NCBI GenBank assembly: GCA_001799735.1
Contig: MGUA01000012.1
Span: forward strand, 181,873 to 216,178
Direction: 5' to 3'
From: Elusimicrobia bacterium GWB2_63_22
GTDB taxonomy: Bacteria > Elusimicrobiota > Elusimicrobia > Elusimicrobiales > UBA9959
DNA: 34,306 bases
Shown: positions 1 to 10,272 of the stretch, one piece after another
Layout of the letters: every line of letters starts with the position of its first letter
Position numbering within the stretch: position 1 is the stretch's first letter
Notes under the pieces: model-generated
Seen by the model: the letters and a program-made list of their open reading frames with translations, nothing else
The model's database searches: none
What the model was told of the DNA's origin: nothing
Translations under genes and position numbers: made by a program

Positions 1-213
1 CGGTACTGCGGCCGCCAAGAACAGCGCGGCTCCGGGAAATGTTCCTTCTCCGGCGGAGCGCCCCAGTCTTACACCGGCGGCGGTCCACACCAGCCAGGCC
101 GCCAGGGCGGCGGCCAGCGACAGCTCTTGTCCGCCGAAGACCTGCGAGACCTCGCGCAGCAGTAAAGCCTGCGCGAGCAGCGAGTAAAAACCGAACAAAA
201 GGAACAACCCCAT
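1..213 (-). CDS. Membrane protein, fused MFS/spermidine synthase-like, N-terminal part only
   Basis: The reading frame opens at an ATG (211-213 on the reverse strand) and stays open for 71 codons to the left edge, so only the N-terminus is seen. It has a hydrophobic first segment and then the pattern LLREVSQVFGGQELSLA, followed by a second hydrophobic stretch and GVRLG. This arrangement (membrane helix, R-E-x-x-x-x-F-G, helix, G-x-x-L-G) is the usual opening of membrane proteins annotated as fused MFS/spermidine synthases. The aminopropyltransferase-like domain expected further in lies outside the window, so catalytic ability cannot be judged. The gene is divergent from the polyferredoxin gene with only 22 bp between start codons. 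There is no clear Shine-Dalgarno; TACAAT lies 12 bases before the ATG on this strand and could be a -10 box. Family assignment is moderate. Confidence 0.5.
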   Translation of the reverse strand, partial: MGLFLLFGFYSLLAQALLLREVSQVFGGQELSLAAALAAWLVWTAAGVRLGRSAGEGTFPGAALFLAAAVP

Positions 214-235
214 AATTTTGATATTATTGTACTAA

Positions 236-1381
236 ATGGACACCGCAGCAACGCCAAAGCAGAGAGGAGTCGCGGCCGGTATTTTTTCGGCCCTGGTCTT
301 TCTGCCGGTCCTTTTTCTTTCCTCGCTCATCGCCGGCCGCGAGATCAGCCGGTTTTACGCGCTGGCCTGGGCGCTGTTCGCCGCCGGGACGGCCTTCGCC
401 ATCTCCTATACCGGGCGCGTCTCTTTCTACCGCAGGATCTTTTTCTCGGTCTCCGCGCTGGCCTTCCTCCTGCATTTCAAGTTCGCGCTCTTTGGCGCGT
501 CCTTCGAGGCTTCCTCCTTTAAGGCCGCGCCGTTCTGCCATATAGCGATGGCGCCCTATTTTCTGGACTACCTCTACCAGCAGTACCTCGCCTTCATGAG
601 CGGGGGCTGGCGGCTCTGGGGGCCGCTGACGCTGGGCGCCGCCTGGCTTTTTATAACGCTGGCTATAGGCCGCGGCTGGTGCTCGTGGGCCTGCTTCTAC
701 GGCGGCATAGACGACGGCCTCAGCGCCCTGCCGGGGCGGCCCCTGCTTAAGATAGGGAACTGGGTCTTCAAGGTGCGCGACCTGCCGGCCGCCCTGCTGG
801 TCTTCCTGCTGCTGGCCTCGCTGGCGTATATGCTGCCGGTCTACTGCCTGTGGCTCTGCCCGTTCAAATTCGGGGAGTCTTTTTTCGACGGGGACCCCGG
901 CATCCGCAGGGTGCAGTACGGCCTTATGACCTTCGCCCTGGGGGCGCTGGTGCTCGGCCCGCTGCTCACCAAGAAGCGCATCTTCTGCTCTTTTCTCTGC
1001 CCGTTCGCGGCCTGGCAGGCTTTCTGGGGCAGGTTTAACCCGTTCCGGATCAGCGCCGAGGCCGAAAAGTGCAACGGCTGCCTGCGCTGCGCCGACAGTT
1101 GCCCGATGAGCGCCATAAAGTGCGTGCCCGGCGGCAAGGCGGAGATCCTGGCCTACTGCAACCTCTGCGGCCAGTGCCTGGACGCCTGCCCGCAGAGCGG
1201 CCTGCGCTACACGCTGTTCGGTTCCGTCCTGCCGGCCGCCGGAGGCGGCCTGGCCGCGCGGCTTTTTACGGCGGAGTCCTTTTTCGTTTTTTCGGCGCTG
1301 ACGCTCGGGGCTGTGTTCTCTTCGCTTTGGGCGCCGGCGGCGCTGCGGGACCTGATAAAACTGCTGACTTCCGGAGGCTGA
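236..1381 (+). CDS. Membrane-bound polyferredoxin, NapH/CcoG-like 4Fe-4S protein
   Basis: A 381-residue integral membrane iron-sulfur protein. Several hydrophobic segments fill residues 11-265, and they carry three paired CxxxC motifs at C149/C153, C204/C208 and C251/C255, each followed by aromatic or proline residues as in NapH/YccM-type proteins. Two ferredoxin-type clusters follow: C279-C282-C285-C289 and C308-C311-C314-C318, both CxxCxxCxxxC, so two [4Fe-4S] clusters are expected. One more hydrophobic segment closes the protein. The family moves electrons between the quinone pool or cytoplasmic carriers and a partner on or across the membrane; substrate and direction are not visible here. 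The stop codon abuts the ATG of the zinc-ribbon gene and a CcdA-like gene comes next, so the three form an operon and probably one redox function. CcoG-type copper roles are an alternative, but no cytochrome oxidase genes are nearby. Confidence 0.8.
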   Translation: MDTAATPKQRGVAAGIFSALVFLPVLFLSSLIAGREISRFYALAWALFAAGTAFAISYTGRVSFYRRIFFSVSALAFLLHFKFALFGASFEASSFKAAPFCHIAMAPYFLDYLYQQYLAFMSGGWRLWGPLTLGAAWLFITLAIGRGWCSWACFYGGIDDGLSALPGRPLLKIGNWVFKVRDLPAALLVFLLLASLAYMLPVYCLWLCPFKFGESFFDGDPGIRRVQYGLMTFALGALVLGPLLTKKRIFCSFLCPFAAWQAFWGRFNPFRISAEAEKCNGCLRCADSCPMSAIKCVPGGKAEILAYCNLCGQCLDACPQSGLRYTLFGSVLPAAGGGLAARLFTAESFFVFSALTLGAVFSSLWAPAALRDLIKLLTSGG

Positions 1382-1576
1382 ATGAAAGACGGTAAATGGC
1401 TGGAGCCGCGCTACACCAACAAGGAGATCTTCGAGAAGGACTATGTCCACCTGGACCTGTCCGGCATGGACGTTAAGTGTCCCGGCTGCAAGGACTCCGT
1501 GGCGCTCAACCGCAAGAACAACTTCGCCAAGAACGCCGGCTGGTGCAAGCGCTGCAACAGGGCCGTGAACATCTAG
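1382..1576 (+). CDS. Small zinc-ribbon protein (64 aa)
   Basis: A 64-residue soluble protein with two CxxC knuckles, C33-P-G-C36 and C55-K-R-C58, 18 residues apart, which is the geometry of a rubredoxin-like or zinc-ribbon metal site. The N-terminal half is charged and has no recognised motif. The start ATG directly follows the upstream stop (TGA/ATG with no gap), and a GGAGG sits just before it inside the end of the polyferredoxin gene, so translation is very likely coupled. It lies between a membrane polyferredoxin and a CcdA-like protein. It may be a small electron carrier (rubredoxin-like, iron) or a structural zinc protein; sequence alone does not decide. I do not recognise a named family. 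Confidence 0.7.
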   Translation: MKDGKWLEPRYTNKEIFEKDYVHLDLSGMDVKCPGCKDSVALNRKNNFAKNAGWCKRCNRAVNI

Positions 1577-1577
1577 G

Positions 1578-2192
1578 GTGCCCGCTCTTTTTTCCGAAGG
1601 CTTCCTGCTGGGCCTTTCGACGGGCTTTTACTGCCTCGTCTCCTGCCTGCCGCTGCTGGCCCCTTACCTGCTGGCCGAGGGCAGTACCGCGTGGCGGTTC
1701 AACTTCGGCATCTTCCTGGAATTCCTGGCCGGGCGTTTCCTGGCCTATATGCTGTTCGCCCTGCTGGCCTCCCTGGCGGGGCAGGCGGGCCGCGGCGCGC
1801 TGCCCGGCTGGCTGCTGCCGCTCTCTATGCTGCTTTGCGGCCTCTGGATGACGGGGCTCGCGGCTTTCAGGGTTTCGGCCGGATCCGGCCCCTGTCCGCT
1901 CAAAGGCGGGGTGAACCCGTTCTTTAAACGCCTGCCTCTCTTGCTGGGTTTTGTGACCGGCATAAATATCTGCCCGCCTTTCGCAGCCGGCTTTCTGCGG
2001 CTGCTCGAGCTTGCCGATATCCTTAAGGGCTTCGCCTACTTCGGCGGCTTTTTCGCGGCCACCTCTATTTTTATCTCTCCCGTAATGCTGGGCACCCCCT
2101 GGGTTGGGGCCAGGGTCAAGGAAATAGGCCGTCTTACCCTGCTGCTGGCCGGTCTCTGGTACACGGTGCTGGGGATAAGAGGCCTTCTTTAA
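1578..2192 (+). CDS. CcdA/DsbD_2-like membrane protein (TauE/SafE-type annotation)
   Basis: A 204-residue, almost wholly hydrophobic protein with roughly six membrane helices. It has two cysteine-proline signatures at matching places in the two halves: C19xxxC23-L-P in the first helix and G-I-N-I-C132-P-P in a later helix. CcdA and the DsbD membrane domain use one cysteine in helix 1 and one in helix 4, each beside proline, to pass electrons from cytoplasmic thioredoxin to the outside, so a thiol-disulfide relay is plausible. Proteins like this are often labelled sulfite exporter TauE/SafE. The chosen start is the GTG at 1578, one base after the zinc-ribbon stop; no strong ribosome site precedes it, consistent with coupled translation. 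The substrate is unknown. Last gene of the three-gene block. Confidence 0.65.
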   Translation: MPALFSEGFLLGLSTGFYCLVSCLPLLAPYLLAEGSTAWRFNFGIFLEFLAGRFLAYMLFALLASLAGQAGRGALPGWLLPLSMLLCGLWMTGLAAFRVSAGSGPCPLKGGVNPFFKRLPLLLGFVTGINICPPFAAGFLRLLELADILKGFAYFGGFFAATSIFISPVMLGTPWVGARVKEIGRLTLLLAGLWYTVLGIRGLL

Positions 2193-2217
2193 ACGCTATT
2201 TCCGATTAAATCCATAG

Positions 2218-2237
2218 GTTGACATTCGTCATAGGCC
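2218..2237. promoter_or_regulatory. Upstream copy of the TTGAC-N4-GTCA(A/T) dyad
   Basis: The sequence GTTGACATTCGTCATAGGCC is an imperfect inverted repeat (TTGAC, four bases, GTCAT). A close copy lies 90 bp downstream at 2308, so the two repeats flank the promoter of the carboxypeptidase gene. CATAGGT at 2213-2219 can also pair with ACCTATG at about 2243-2249. Paired dyads around a promoter are typical of repressor or loop-forming regulator sites; the regulator is not identified. Confidence 0.5.
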
Positions 2238-2269
2238 CTTGGACCTATGTTTGTCTGGGCCCTTTGGCC

Positions 2270-2299
2270 TTGCCGTTTTTTCCCTTTCGGGCCTATAAT
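2270..2299 (+). promoter_or_regulatory. Sigma-70-type promoter of the M14 carboxypeptidase gene
   Basis: TTGCCG at 2270-2275 and a perfect TATAAT at 2294-2299 are separated by 18 bp. Transcription would start near 2306, about 45 bp before the chosen ATG at 2351. The downstream dyad at 2308 would then lie just after the start site, a position where a bound protein blocks transcription. Confidence 0.6.
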
Positions 2300-2307
2300 G
2301 TAATATA

Positions 2308-2328
2308 GTTGACGTTAGTCAATAAGCC
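2308..2328. promoter_or_regulatory. Downstream dyad (TTGAC-GTTA-GTCAA), probable operator
   Basis: TTGAC (2309-2313), GTTA, GTCAA (2318-2322) is a perfect 5-4-5 inverted repeat, and the bases around it (GTT before, then AGCC after) repeat those of the copy at 2218. It sits immediately downstream of the predicted transcription start. The half-site spacing resembles sites of the CRP/FNR superfamily (TTGAT-N4-ATCAA in the known FNR case), but this is a similarity of geometry only. Confidence 0.5.
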
Positions 2329-2350
2329 GGACCGCAAAAGGATCTACAGC

Positions 2351-3640
2351 ATGAAGACCAGCCTGCTCTCCATCGTACTACTCGGCGCCGCCGCTCTCCC
2401 TCTTACCGCCGCGGAGAACATCTCCTACAGCCAGCTGCTGCGGGAGATAACCTCCGTTGAACAGGCGCCCGCCCCGGAGCCTTCCGTAGAGAAAATTTCC
2501 ATTCCCGGCGCTGACGCCGGCCGCTACTGGGTTACTGTGAAGGCCGCCGACAGCCGCGCCCGCACCCGCCTGCTGGAAGCCGGCCTGGACATCGTGGAGA
2601 TAGCCAAGGACAGCGTTTCCGGCTACGCCGGCCCCTATACCATGGGCCAGCTCTCCAATAAGTCCTTTGTCGTTACGAGCCAGGTGCCGCTGGCCGACTA
2701 CTTGGGCAAGATGAACAAGGACTTCCCGTCCCAGGACGCCGCCTACCACAATTTCAAGGAGACCACCGACCTGCTTAAGGAGATGGCCGCCAGGAATTCC
2801 GACATCGCTTCGCTCTTCTCCATCGGCAAGACGGTGGAAGGCCGCGATATCTGGTGCCTGCGCATCAACTCCGCCGCCAAGGGGGAAACCCCCAGCGCCA
2901 AGCCCGGCGCTCTCTATATCGGCAACCACCACGCCCGCGAGCACCTTTCCAACGAGGTGCCGCTGCTGTTCGCGGCTTACCTGCTGGACCATAAGAACGA
3001 CGCCGATATAAAGAAATATATCGCCACGCTCGACATCTATATCATCCCCATGCTCAACCCCGACGGCGCGGAGTATGACATCAAGAACGGCAGCTACCAG
3101 TATTACCGCAAGAACATGTCCGTGAACTCCGACAAGTCCCGGGGCGTGGACCTGAACCGCAACTACGACTCCTGGTGGTGCCAGGCCGGCGCCTCCAACT
3201 ATCCCGGCGCCGACACCTACTGCGGTCCCAGGGCCTTCTCGGAGCCGGAGAGCCAGGCCGTGAAGCGCTTCGTGGAAGCCCGCCGGAACCTCAAGACCCA
3301 TATCAGCTACCACACCTACGGCAGCGAGATCCTCTACCCCTGGGGCGGCACCGACGCGGAGATCTCCAACACCAGGGATAAGCAGGTCTTCATAAAGGCC
3401 GGCGACGAGATGGGCAAGCTTACGGGCTACCGCTCCTACAAGTCCAGCGAGATGTACGTGGCCACCGGCGACAGCTGCGACTGGGCCTACGCGGCCGGCG
3501 GCATCTTCGCCTTCACCTTCGAGCTGGAAGGGCGCGGCTTCTACCCCGGCGCGGCCATCATCACCAACGCCGTGACCAAGAACATAAAGGCGGCCGTCTA
3601 CCTGCTCAGCATCACCGACAACCCCTACAAGGTGATCTGA
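2351..3640 (+). CDS. Secreted zinc carboxypeptidase, M14 family
   Basis: A 429-residue exported metallopeptidase that removes C-terminal residues from peptides. The ATG at 2351 is chosen, not an upstream TTG at 2309, because it is preceded by AAGGA and gives a clean signal peptide (MKTSLL, hydrophobic core, cleavage near TAA/EN). A prodomain-like region (about 25-125) precedes the catalytic domain (about 130-425). Zinc ligands are visible as H194-A-R-E197 and H321 (YHTYGS), the substrate carboxylate-binding N269-R270 in GVDLNRNYD, and the catalytic glutamate E391 in FTFELEG. C277 and C291 could form a disulfide, as expected outside the cytoplasm. The gene stands alone between its own promoter and a strong terminator. 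Substrate class (A, B or T type) cannot be told reliably. Confidence 0.92.
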   Translation: MKTSLLSIVLLGAAALPLTAAENISYSQLLREITSVEQAPAPEPSVEKISIPGADAGRYWVTVKAADSRARTRLLEAGLDIVEIAKDSVSGYAGPYTMGQLSNKSFVVTSQVPLADYLGKMNKDFPSQDAAYHNFKETTDLLKEMAARNSDIASLFSIGKTVEGRDIWCLRINSAAKGETPSAKPGALYIGNHHAREHLSNEVPLLFAAYLLDHKNDADIKKYIATLDIYIIPMLNPDGAEYDIKNGSYQYYRKNMSVNSDKSRGVDLNRNYDSWWCQAGASNYPGADTYCGPRAFSEPESQAVKRFVEARRNLKTHISYHTYGSEILYPWGGTDAEISNTRDKQVFIKAGDEMGKLTGYRSYKSSEMYVATGDSCDWAYAAGGIFAFTFELEGRGFYPGAAIITNAVTKNIKAAVYLLSITDNPYKVI

Positions 3641-3661
3641 GCCAGGCAAGGCGCCAGCGAA

Positions 3662-3693
3662 GAAGCCCGGGACTCCCCGGGCTTCTTTATTTT
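3662..3693 (+). terminator. Intrinsic terminator of the carboxypeptidase gene
   Basis: A perfect 10-bp stem (GAAGCCCGGG against CCCGGGCTTC) with an ACTC loop is followed by TTTATTTT, 22 bp after the stop codon. Confidence 0.92.
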
Positions 3694-3700
3694 GCGGCAA

Positions 3701-3835
3701 GCACCCGCGGCGGGCCGGGGGGCTCCGCCCCCGCGACTTTGGGGAAGGGGGGCCCCGCTTCGGGGGGGAACCGCGCAACGGTTCCCTGCAGTACAGGAGC
3801 GGGGGAAAAGCCCCCCGGTCAGCCGCACATCTTGG
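3701..3835. repeat. Hairpin-rich G/C spacer
   Basis: Between two convergent genes lie at least four short hairpins in a row: GGGGGC-TCC-GCCCCC (3718-3732), CCCCG-CTT-CGGGG (3753-3765), GGGAACCG with CGGTTCCC (3766-3786), and GGGGG-AAAAG-CCCCC (3801-3815). The last could serve as a weak stop for the leftward gene, though it lacks a T-run. Such arrays resemble dispersed intergenic palindromes (REP-like), but copies elsewhere in the genome cannot be seen in this window. No coding signal was recognised. Confidence 0.5.
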
Positions 3836-4741
3836 TTACTTCAGCGTCAGGGTGTAGGACTTTATCTTGAAGGCGGGGTAGTAGGATTCTTTGGTCTTGG
3901 CCAGGCCGGGCTTGCAGAGGTCGCTCTCCTTGTTGATGAAGGAACAGCCCTGCGGCAGGCGGCGGGCCAGCTCGTTGTCGAGGAACTGGTAGAGGCCTTT
4001 TACGTTGTCCAGGGCTTTCTCGAAGTTTAGGACGAAAACCCCGTCGGACAGGCGCGAGCCGAAGGCGAAGCCGCAGATCTCGTCGTCTATCTTTACCAGC
4101 ACGCCCCTCAGCTCCAGCAGGTCGAAATGCTTGAGGCCGTTGATGATGGCCTTGCGCTCGCAGTTGAGCATGTCCAGGTGCGCCCCGGCCTCGGGATCCT
4201 TGGCCCAGCGGTCCAGCAGGTTCAGGCAGGCGCCGTTGTTGCGCCTGGTCAGCGCCTCCACCTTTACTTTTTTTACGGCCGCGGTCTGCTTGTTGAACTG
4301 GGCGATAAGGTTGCGCTTCTTGGCGTACTTGTGCCCGGCCAGGGCGGCCATGTCGCGGGTGTGGTAGAGATAATCCATGTAGCCGGGCTGCTCGGCGACG
4401 GTAAAGAATGTTTCCAGGCCTGCCTTGTGGCGCTCGTAGTAGTCCTGCGGCACGTAGTAGTAGCGGGTATGGCGGTGGCGGCGGAGGATGTCGGCAAGCT
4501 CGGCCGGAGGGATATCCCTGAACGGGTACGGGACCGGCATCAGCAGGCGCCTGGCCGCCGGCGGCTCCAGGTCGGTCTCGGCGACAAGCAGCAGGTCCCC
4601 GTCGAGCTTCCAGCTCACCTCGTAGAGGCAGCGGTTCCAGACTATGATGGTGGCGGGGGAATACTCGCACAGCGGGTAGCGGTGCTTGTCGAAAAACTTC
4701 TTTATGTGCGGGTAATCTTCGGGTTTCAGGCGGTTGAACAT
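3836..4741 (-). CDS. DUF2156 protein (phosphatidylglycerol lysyltransferase C-terminal-like)
   Basis: A 301-residue soluble protein that resembles the DUF2156/LPG_synthase_C family, a double GNAT fold related to aminoacyl-transferases such as MprF and FemX. Supporting features are the opening MFNRLKPEDYPHIKKFF, a central YKY-type basic patch (HKYAKKRNLIAQFNK, about 138-152), and the C-terminal block with GFAFG, NFEKA and FINKESDL. Members without the membrane part, like this one, are common and mostly uncharacterised; they may transfer an aminoacyl or acyl group, but the acceptor is unknown. It is the second gene of a leftward pair, four bases after the GNAT gene, so the two are probably co-transcribed. 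No signal peptide or membrane helix is visible. Confidence 0.75.
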   Translation of the reverse strand: MFNRLKPEDYPHIKKFFDKHRYPLCEYSPATIIVWNRCLYEVSWKLDGDLLLVAETDLEPPAARRLLMPVPYPFRDIPPAELADILRRHRHTRYYYVPQDYYERHKAGLETFFTVAEQPGYMDYLYHTRDMAALAGHKYAKKRNLIAQFNKQTAAVKKVKVEALTRRNNGACLNLLDRWAKDPEAGAHLDMLNCERKAIINGLKHFDLLELRGVLVKIDDEICGFAFGSRLSDGVFVLNFEKALDNVKGLYQFLDNELARRLPQGCSFINKESDLCKPGLAKTKESYYPAFKIKSYTLTLK

Positions 4742-4745
4742 GGTT

Positions 4746-5171
4746 TTATACCCGGGCGCCCTTTATCAGCATAGGCAGGGCGTTCTTGAGCGGCCTGAAG
4801 CCGAGTTTGGCGTAGAAAGGCCCCGAGCCGTCCTGGGCGATGAGGGCTATCCAGTTTATCCCGTCGTGCTTCAGGCGGCGGCACAGGGCGGCTACTATGG
4901 CTTTGCCGGCGCCGGCCCCGCGCTCGCCTTTCAGCACGGCCACGTCCTGCAGGTAGGCGTCGCCGGCCCCGTCGCTGATGGCCCGGCCCATGCCTATTAT
5001 GACGCCGTCCCGCTCCGCCACCAGGAAGCAATGGCTGCCTTTTATAAGGCGGTTGAGGGCGGCGCGTGAACCTTGCGGCCACCAGCCCTGGGCCCGGTAA
5101 ATTGTTATAATTCCGTTAGCTTCGGCCGGGGAGGCGTTAGCGATAAAGCGGTATTTTACTGCGCCTTTCAT
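4746..5171 (-). CDS. GNAT family N-acetyltransferase
   Basis: A 141-residue single-domain acetyltransferase. The acetyl-CoA pyrophosphate loop is seen as RGAGAGKAI (84-92, matching R/Q-x-x-G-x-G/A), preceded by the beta-4 strand DAYLQDVAVL, and followed by the C-terminal signature GPFYAKLGF (about 117-125). The length is normal for the family. The acceptor (small molecule, peptide or protein) is not predictable. It starts a leftward pair with the DUF2156 gene, which itself probably has GNAT-like folds. The 45-bp gap to the divergent pgeF-like gene must hold promoters for both sides. Confidence 0.85.
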   Translation of the reverse strand: MKGAVKYRFIANASPAEANGIITIYRAQGWWPQGSRAALNRLIKGSHCFLVAERDGVIIGMGRAISDGAGDAYLQDVAVLKGERGAGAGKAIVAALCRRLKHDGINWIALIAQDGSGPFYAKLGFRPLKNALPMLIKGARV

Positions 5172-5216
5172 CTGGTTATGATATCAATTTAGGGCCGGGC
5201 GGGTCAGGGGGGGAAC

Positions 5217-5999
5217 ATGTACACGGAAGAAAAGAACGGGCTTAAACTGTTGCGTTTCGACAGCTTCAGGAAACTGGGGGGGATCGCGTGCGCCGTGTCC
5301 ACCAGGGCGGGCGGCGTGAGCCAGGGGCCTTACGCCGGGCTCAACCTGGGCTCCGGCTCAGGGGACAAGATAGAGAGCGTAGAGGAGAACCTGGGACTGT
5401 TCTGCGCCGCGCTGGGCGCCGAGCCGGCCCGCCTGGAGCGCATGCGCCAGCGCCACACCGCCAACGTGGCGGTGGTGGAGAACGGCGGGAGTACGCCGCC
5501 CGACAATACGGACGCCCTGGTGACGGCCTCGCCGGGCGTGCCGCTGCTGGGCCTTTCCGCGGACTGCGCCCTTACCGTTTTCTACGACCAGAAGCGGGGC
5601 GTGCTGGCGGTGGCGCACAGCGGCTGGCGGGGCGCCCTGCTGGACGTGTACGGCGCGACGCTTAACGCCATGCGCCTGCGCTTCGGCTGCGAGCCGGGCG
5701 ACATTATCGCCGGGGTTTCGCCGATGATCTCCGCCGCGAATTACCCGGTGAAGGAAGATTTTCTCGAGAAGCTCAAGGCCTTTTATCCCGGCGGCGCGGA
5801 CAAGCGCTTCCTGACCCTCAAGGAGGGCAGGCATTTCTTCAACCTGCGGGAATTGCTGCGGCTGCGCCTGGAGGCGCTGGGGGTAAGGGAGCACGAGTTC
5901 ATGCACCTCTGCACTTTCTCAGAGAAGGAATTGTTCTACTCCTGGCGGCGGGACGGGGAAAAGACGGGGCGCTTCGGCCTGCTGGCCATGCTCACCTGA
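5217..5999 (+). CDS. pgeF: Purine nucleoside phosphorylase, YfiH/LACC1 family
   Basis: A 260-residue member of the family formerly called polyphenol oxidase or laccase domain protein. Characterised members cleave adenosine, guanosine or inosine with phosphate and deaminate adenosine. Zinc-site residues are present: H80 in RQRHTANV, C117 in SADCALTVFYD, H134 in AVAHSGWRGA. The C-terminal signature FYSWRRDGEKTGRFG is intact. GGGGGGA just upstream of the ATG is a good ribosome site. The name pgeF refers to a proposed proof-reading role in peptidoglycan; whether that applies here is unknown. With adenine deaminase 4 kb downstream it would make a purine salvage step (adenosine to adenine to hypoxanthine). 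It overlaps the convergent transporter gene by 8 bp. Confidence 0.88.
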   Translation: MYTEEKNGLKLLRFDSFRKLGGIACAVSTRAGGVSQGPYAGLNLGSGSGDKIESVEENLGLFCAALGAEPARLERMRQRHTANVAVVENGGSTPPDNTDALVTASPGVPLLGLSADCALTVFYDQKRGVLAVAHSGWRGALLDVYGATLNAMRLRFGCEPGDIIAGVSPMISAANYPVKEDFLEKLKAFYPGGADKRFLTLKEGRHFFNLRELLRLRLEALGVREHEFMHLCTFSEKELFYSWRRDGEKTGRFGLLAMLT

Positions 6000-6764
6000 G
6001 CATATCCCAGGCGATCTTGCACAGCAGCGCGGCCGAAACCGTAAAAAGCATGGGCCGTATTATCCAGGCGCCTTTCCTGAGCGCCATGTGCGAGCCGGCG
6101 TAGTTGCCGGCCATGCCGGCCAGTCCCATGGCCAGGCCCAGTTTGATATCCACCGTCCCGAGGTAAAGGAACGCGCCCAGCGCGGCCAGGTTGGAGACCA
6201 GGTTGAGCAGTTTGGCCAGCGCCGTGGCGCGCAGCAGGTCGTAGCCGCAGAGCCGCGCAAAGCCCACCGCCAGGAAAGTCCCCGTCCCGGGGCCGAGCAG
6301 CCCGTCGTAAAAACTAACGGACAAAGACAGCCCGCCGGCGCGACGCAGCAGCGCGCCCTCGGAAAAGCGCGCGCTGGTGTCGGCCAGGCCGAAACTTTTT
6401 TTCGCGGCCAGGAAGATAGCCACCGGGGGAAGCAGTATGATGAGCAGGTAGCGTATGGTTTCGGGGGGGACGAGCGAGATCAGCCTGGCGCCGAGGAAAG
6501 AGCCGCCGGCGGCCAGCACTACCAGGATGAAGAGGAAGTCCAGGCCGAACCTGGCTTCCCGGATCATCCTGGCCGCGGCTACCGCGGTACCCATGGAGGA
6601 CGAGAGTTTGTTGGTGCCCAGCAGCAGGGCGGGGCTGAGGCCGTGGGCCAGGTAGGCGGGCAGGGTGATAAGGCCGCCGCCCCCGGCGATAGCGTCCACA
6701 AAACCGGCCAGGAAGACCAGCAGGGTCAGCGGAAGGTAAGGCTGGGCTCCCTGCAGCAGTTCCA

Positions 6765-6765
<1 letters not shown>
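5992..6765 (-). CDS. YfcA-like TSUP (TauE/SafE) membrane transporter
   Basis: A 257-residue inner-membrane protein with about eight helices. Two inverted-repeat signatures of the TSUP family are visible: GFVDAIAGGGGLITLP (21-36) with GTNKLSS (50-56) in the first half, and FYDGLLGPGTGTFLAVGF in the second half. These closely follow the YfcA type. Family members export sulfite, sulfoacetate or other organosulfur or organic anions; YfcA itself has no firm substrate. The start codon overlaps the stop of the large hybrid kinase gene by one base (TGATG), so translation is coupled and the transporter may be the target or a partner of that kinase pathway. Confidence 0.85.
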
Positions 6766-10130
<3,365 letters not shown>

Positions 10131-10272
10131 AAATATACTTTAAAACGCGCGCGGAGCCAGGCCGCCCGCCCAAACCGCTATAATACAAAATAACGGCGGC
10201 CGTTTCGCTTTGCGGAGCCGGCGCATAATATGTAGAATTGAAAATCAAAATATAACAGGCGGTGACCGTTTT
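10131..10272. promoter_or_regulatory. Divergent promoter region between hybrid kinase and ade
   Basis: The 142-bp gap carries a perfect TATAAT (10179-10184) reading rightwards, about 89 bp before the ade ATG; the overlapping complement reads TATTAT for the leftward kinase gene. No convincing -35 box was found for either. The long ade leader was inspected for a purine riboswitch and none was seen. The ade start has only a weak ribosome site (AGGCGGTG). Confidence 0.35.

Noticed and set aside
2309-2350. TTG start for the carboxypeptidase at 2309
   Set aside because: It would begin inside the operator dyad and put 14 polar residues before the signal peptide; the ATG at 2351 has a ribosome site.
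2378-3778. 466-codon leftward frame opposite the carboxypeptidase
   Set aside because: Gly/Val/Ala-rich shadow of a gene with intact M14 motifs; typical of high-GC DNA.
10179-10272. Purine riboswitch in the ade leader
   Set aside because: CGCTATAATAC resembles the beginning of such a switch, but the conserved loop segments (such as GTTTCTAC) and the P1 partner are absent.
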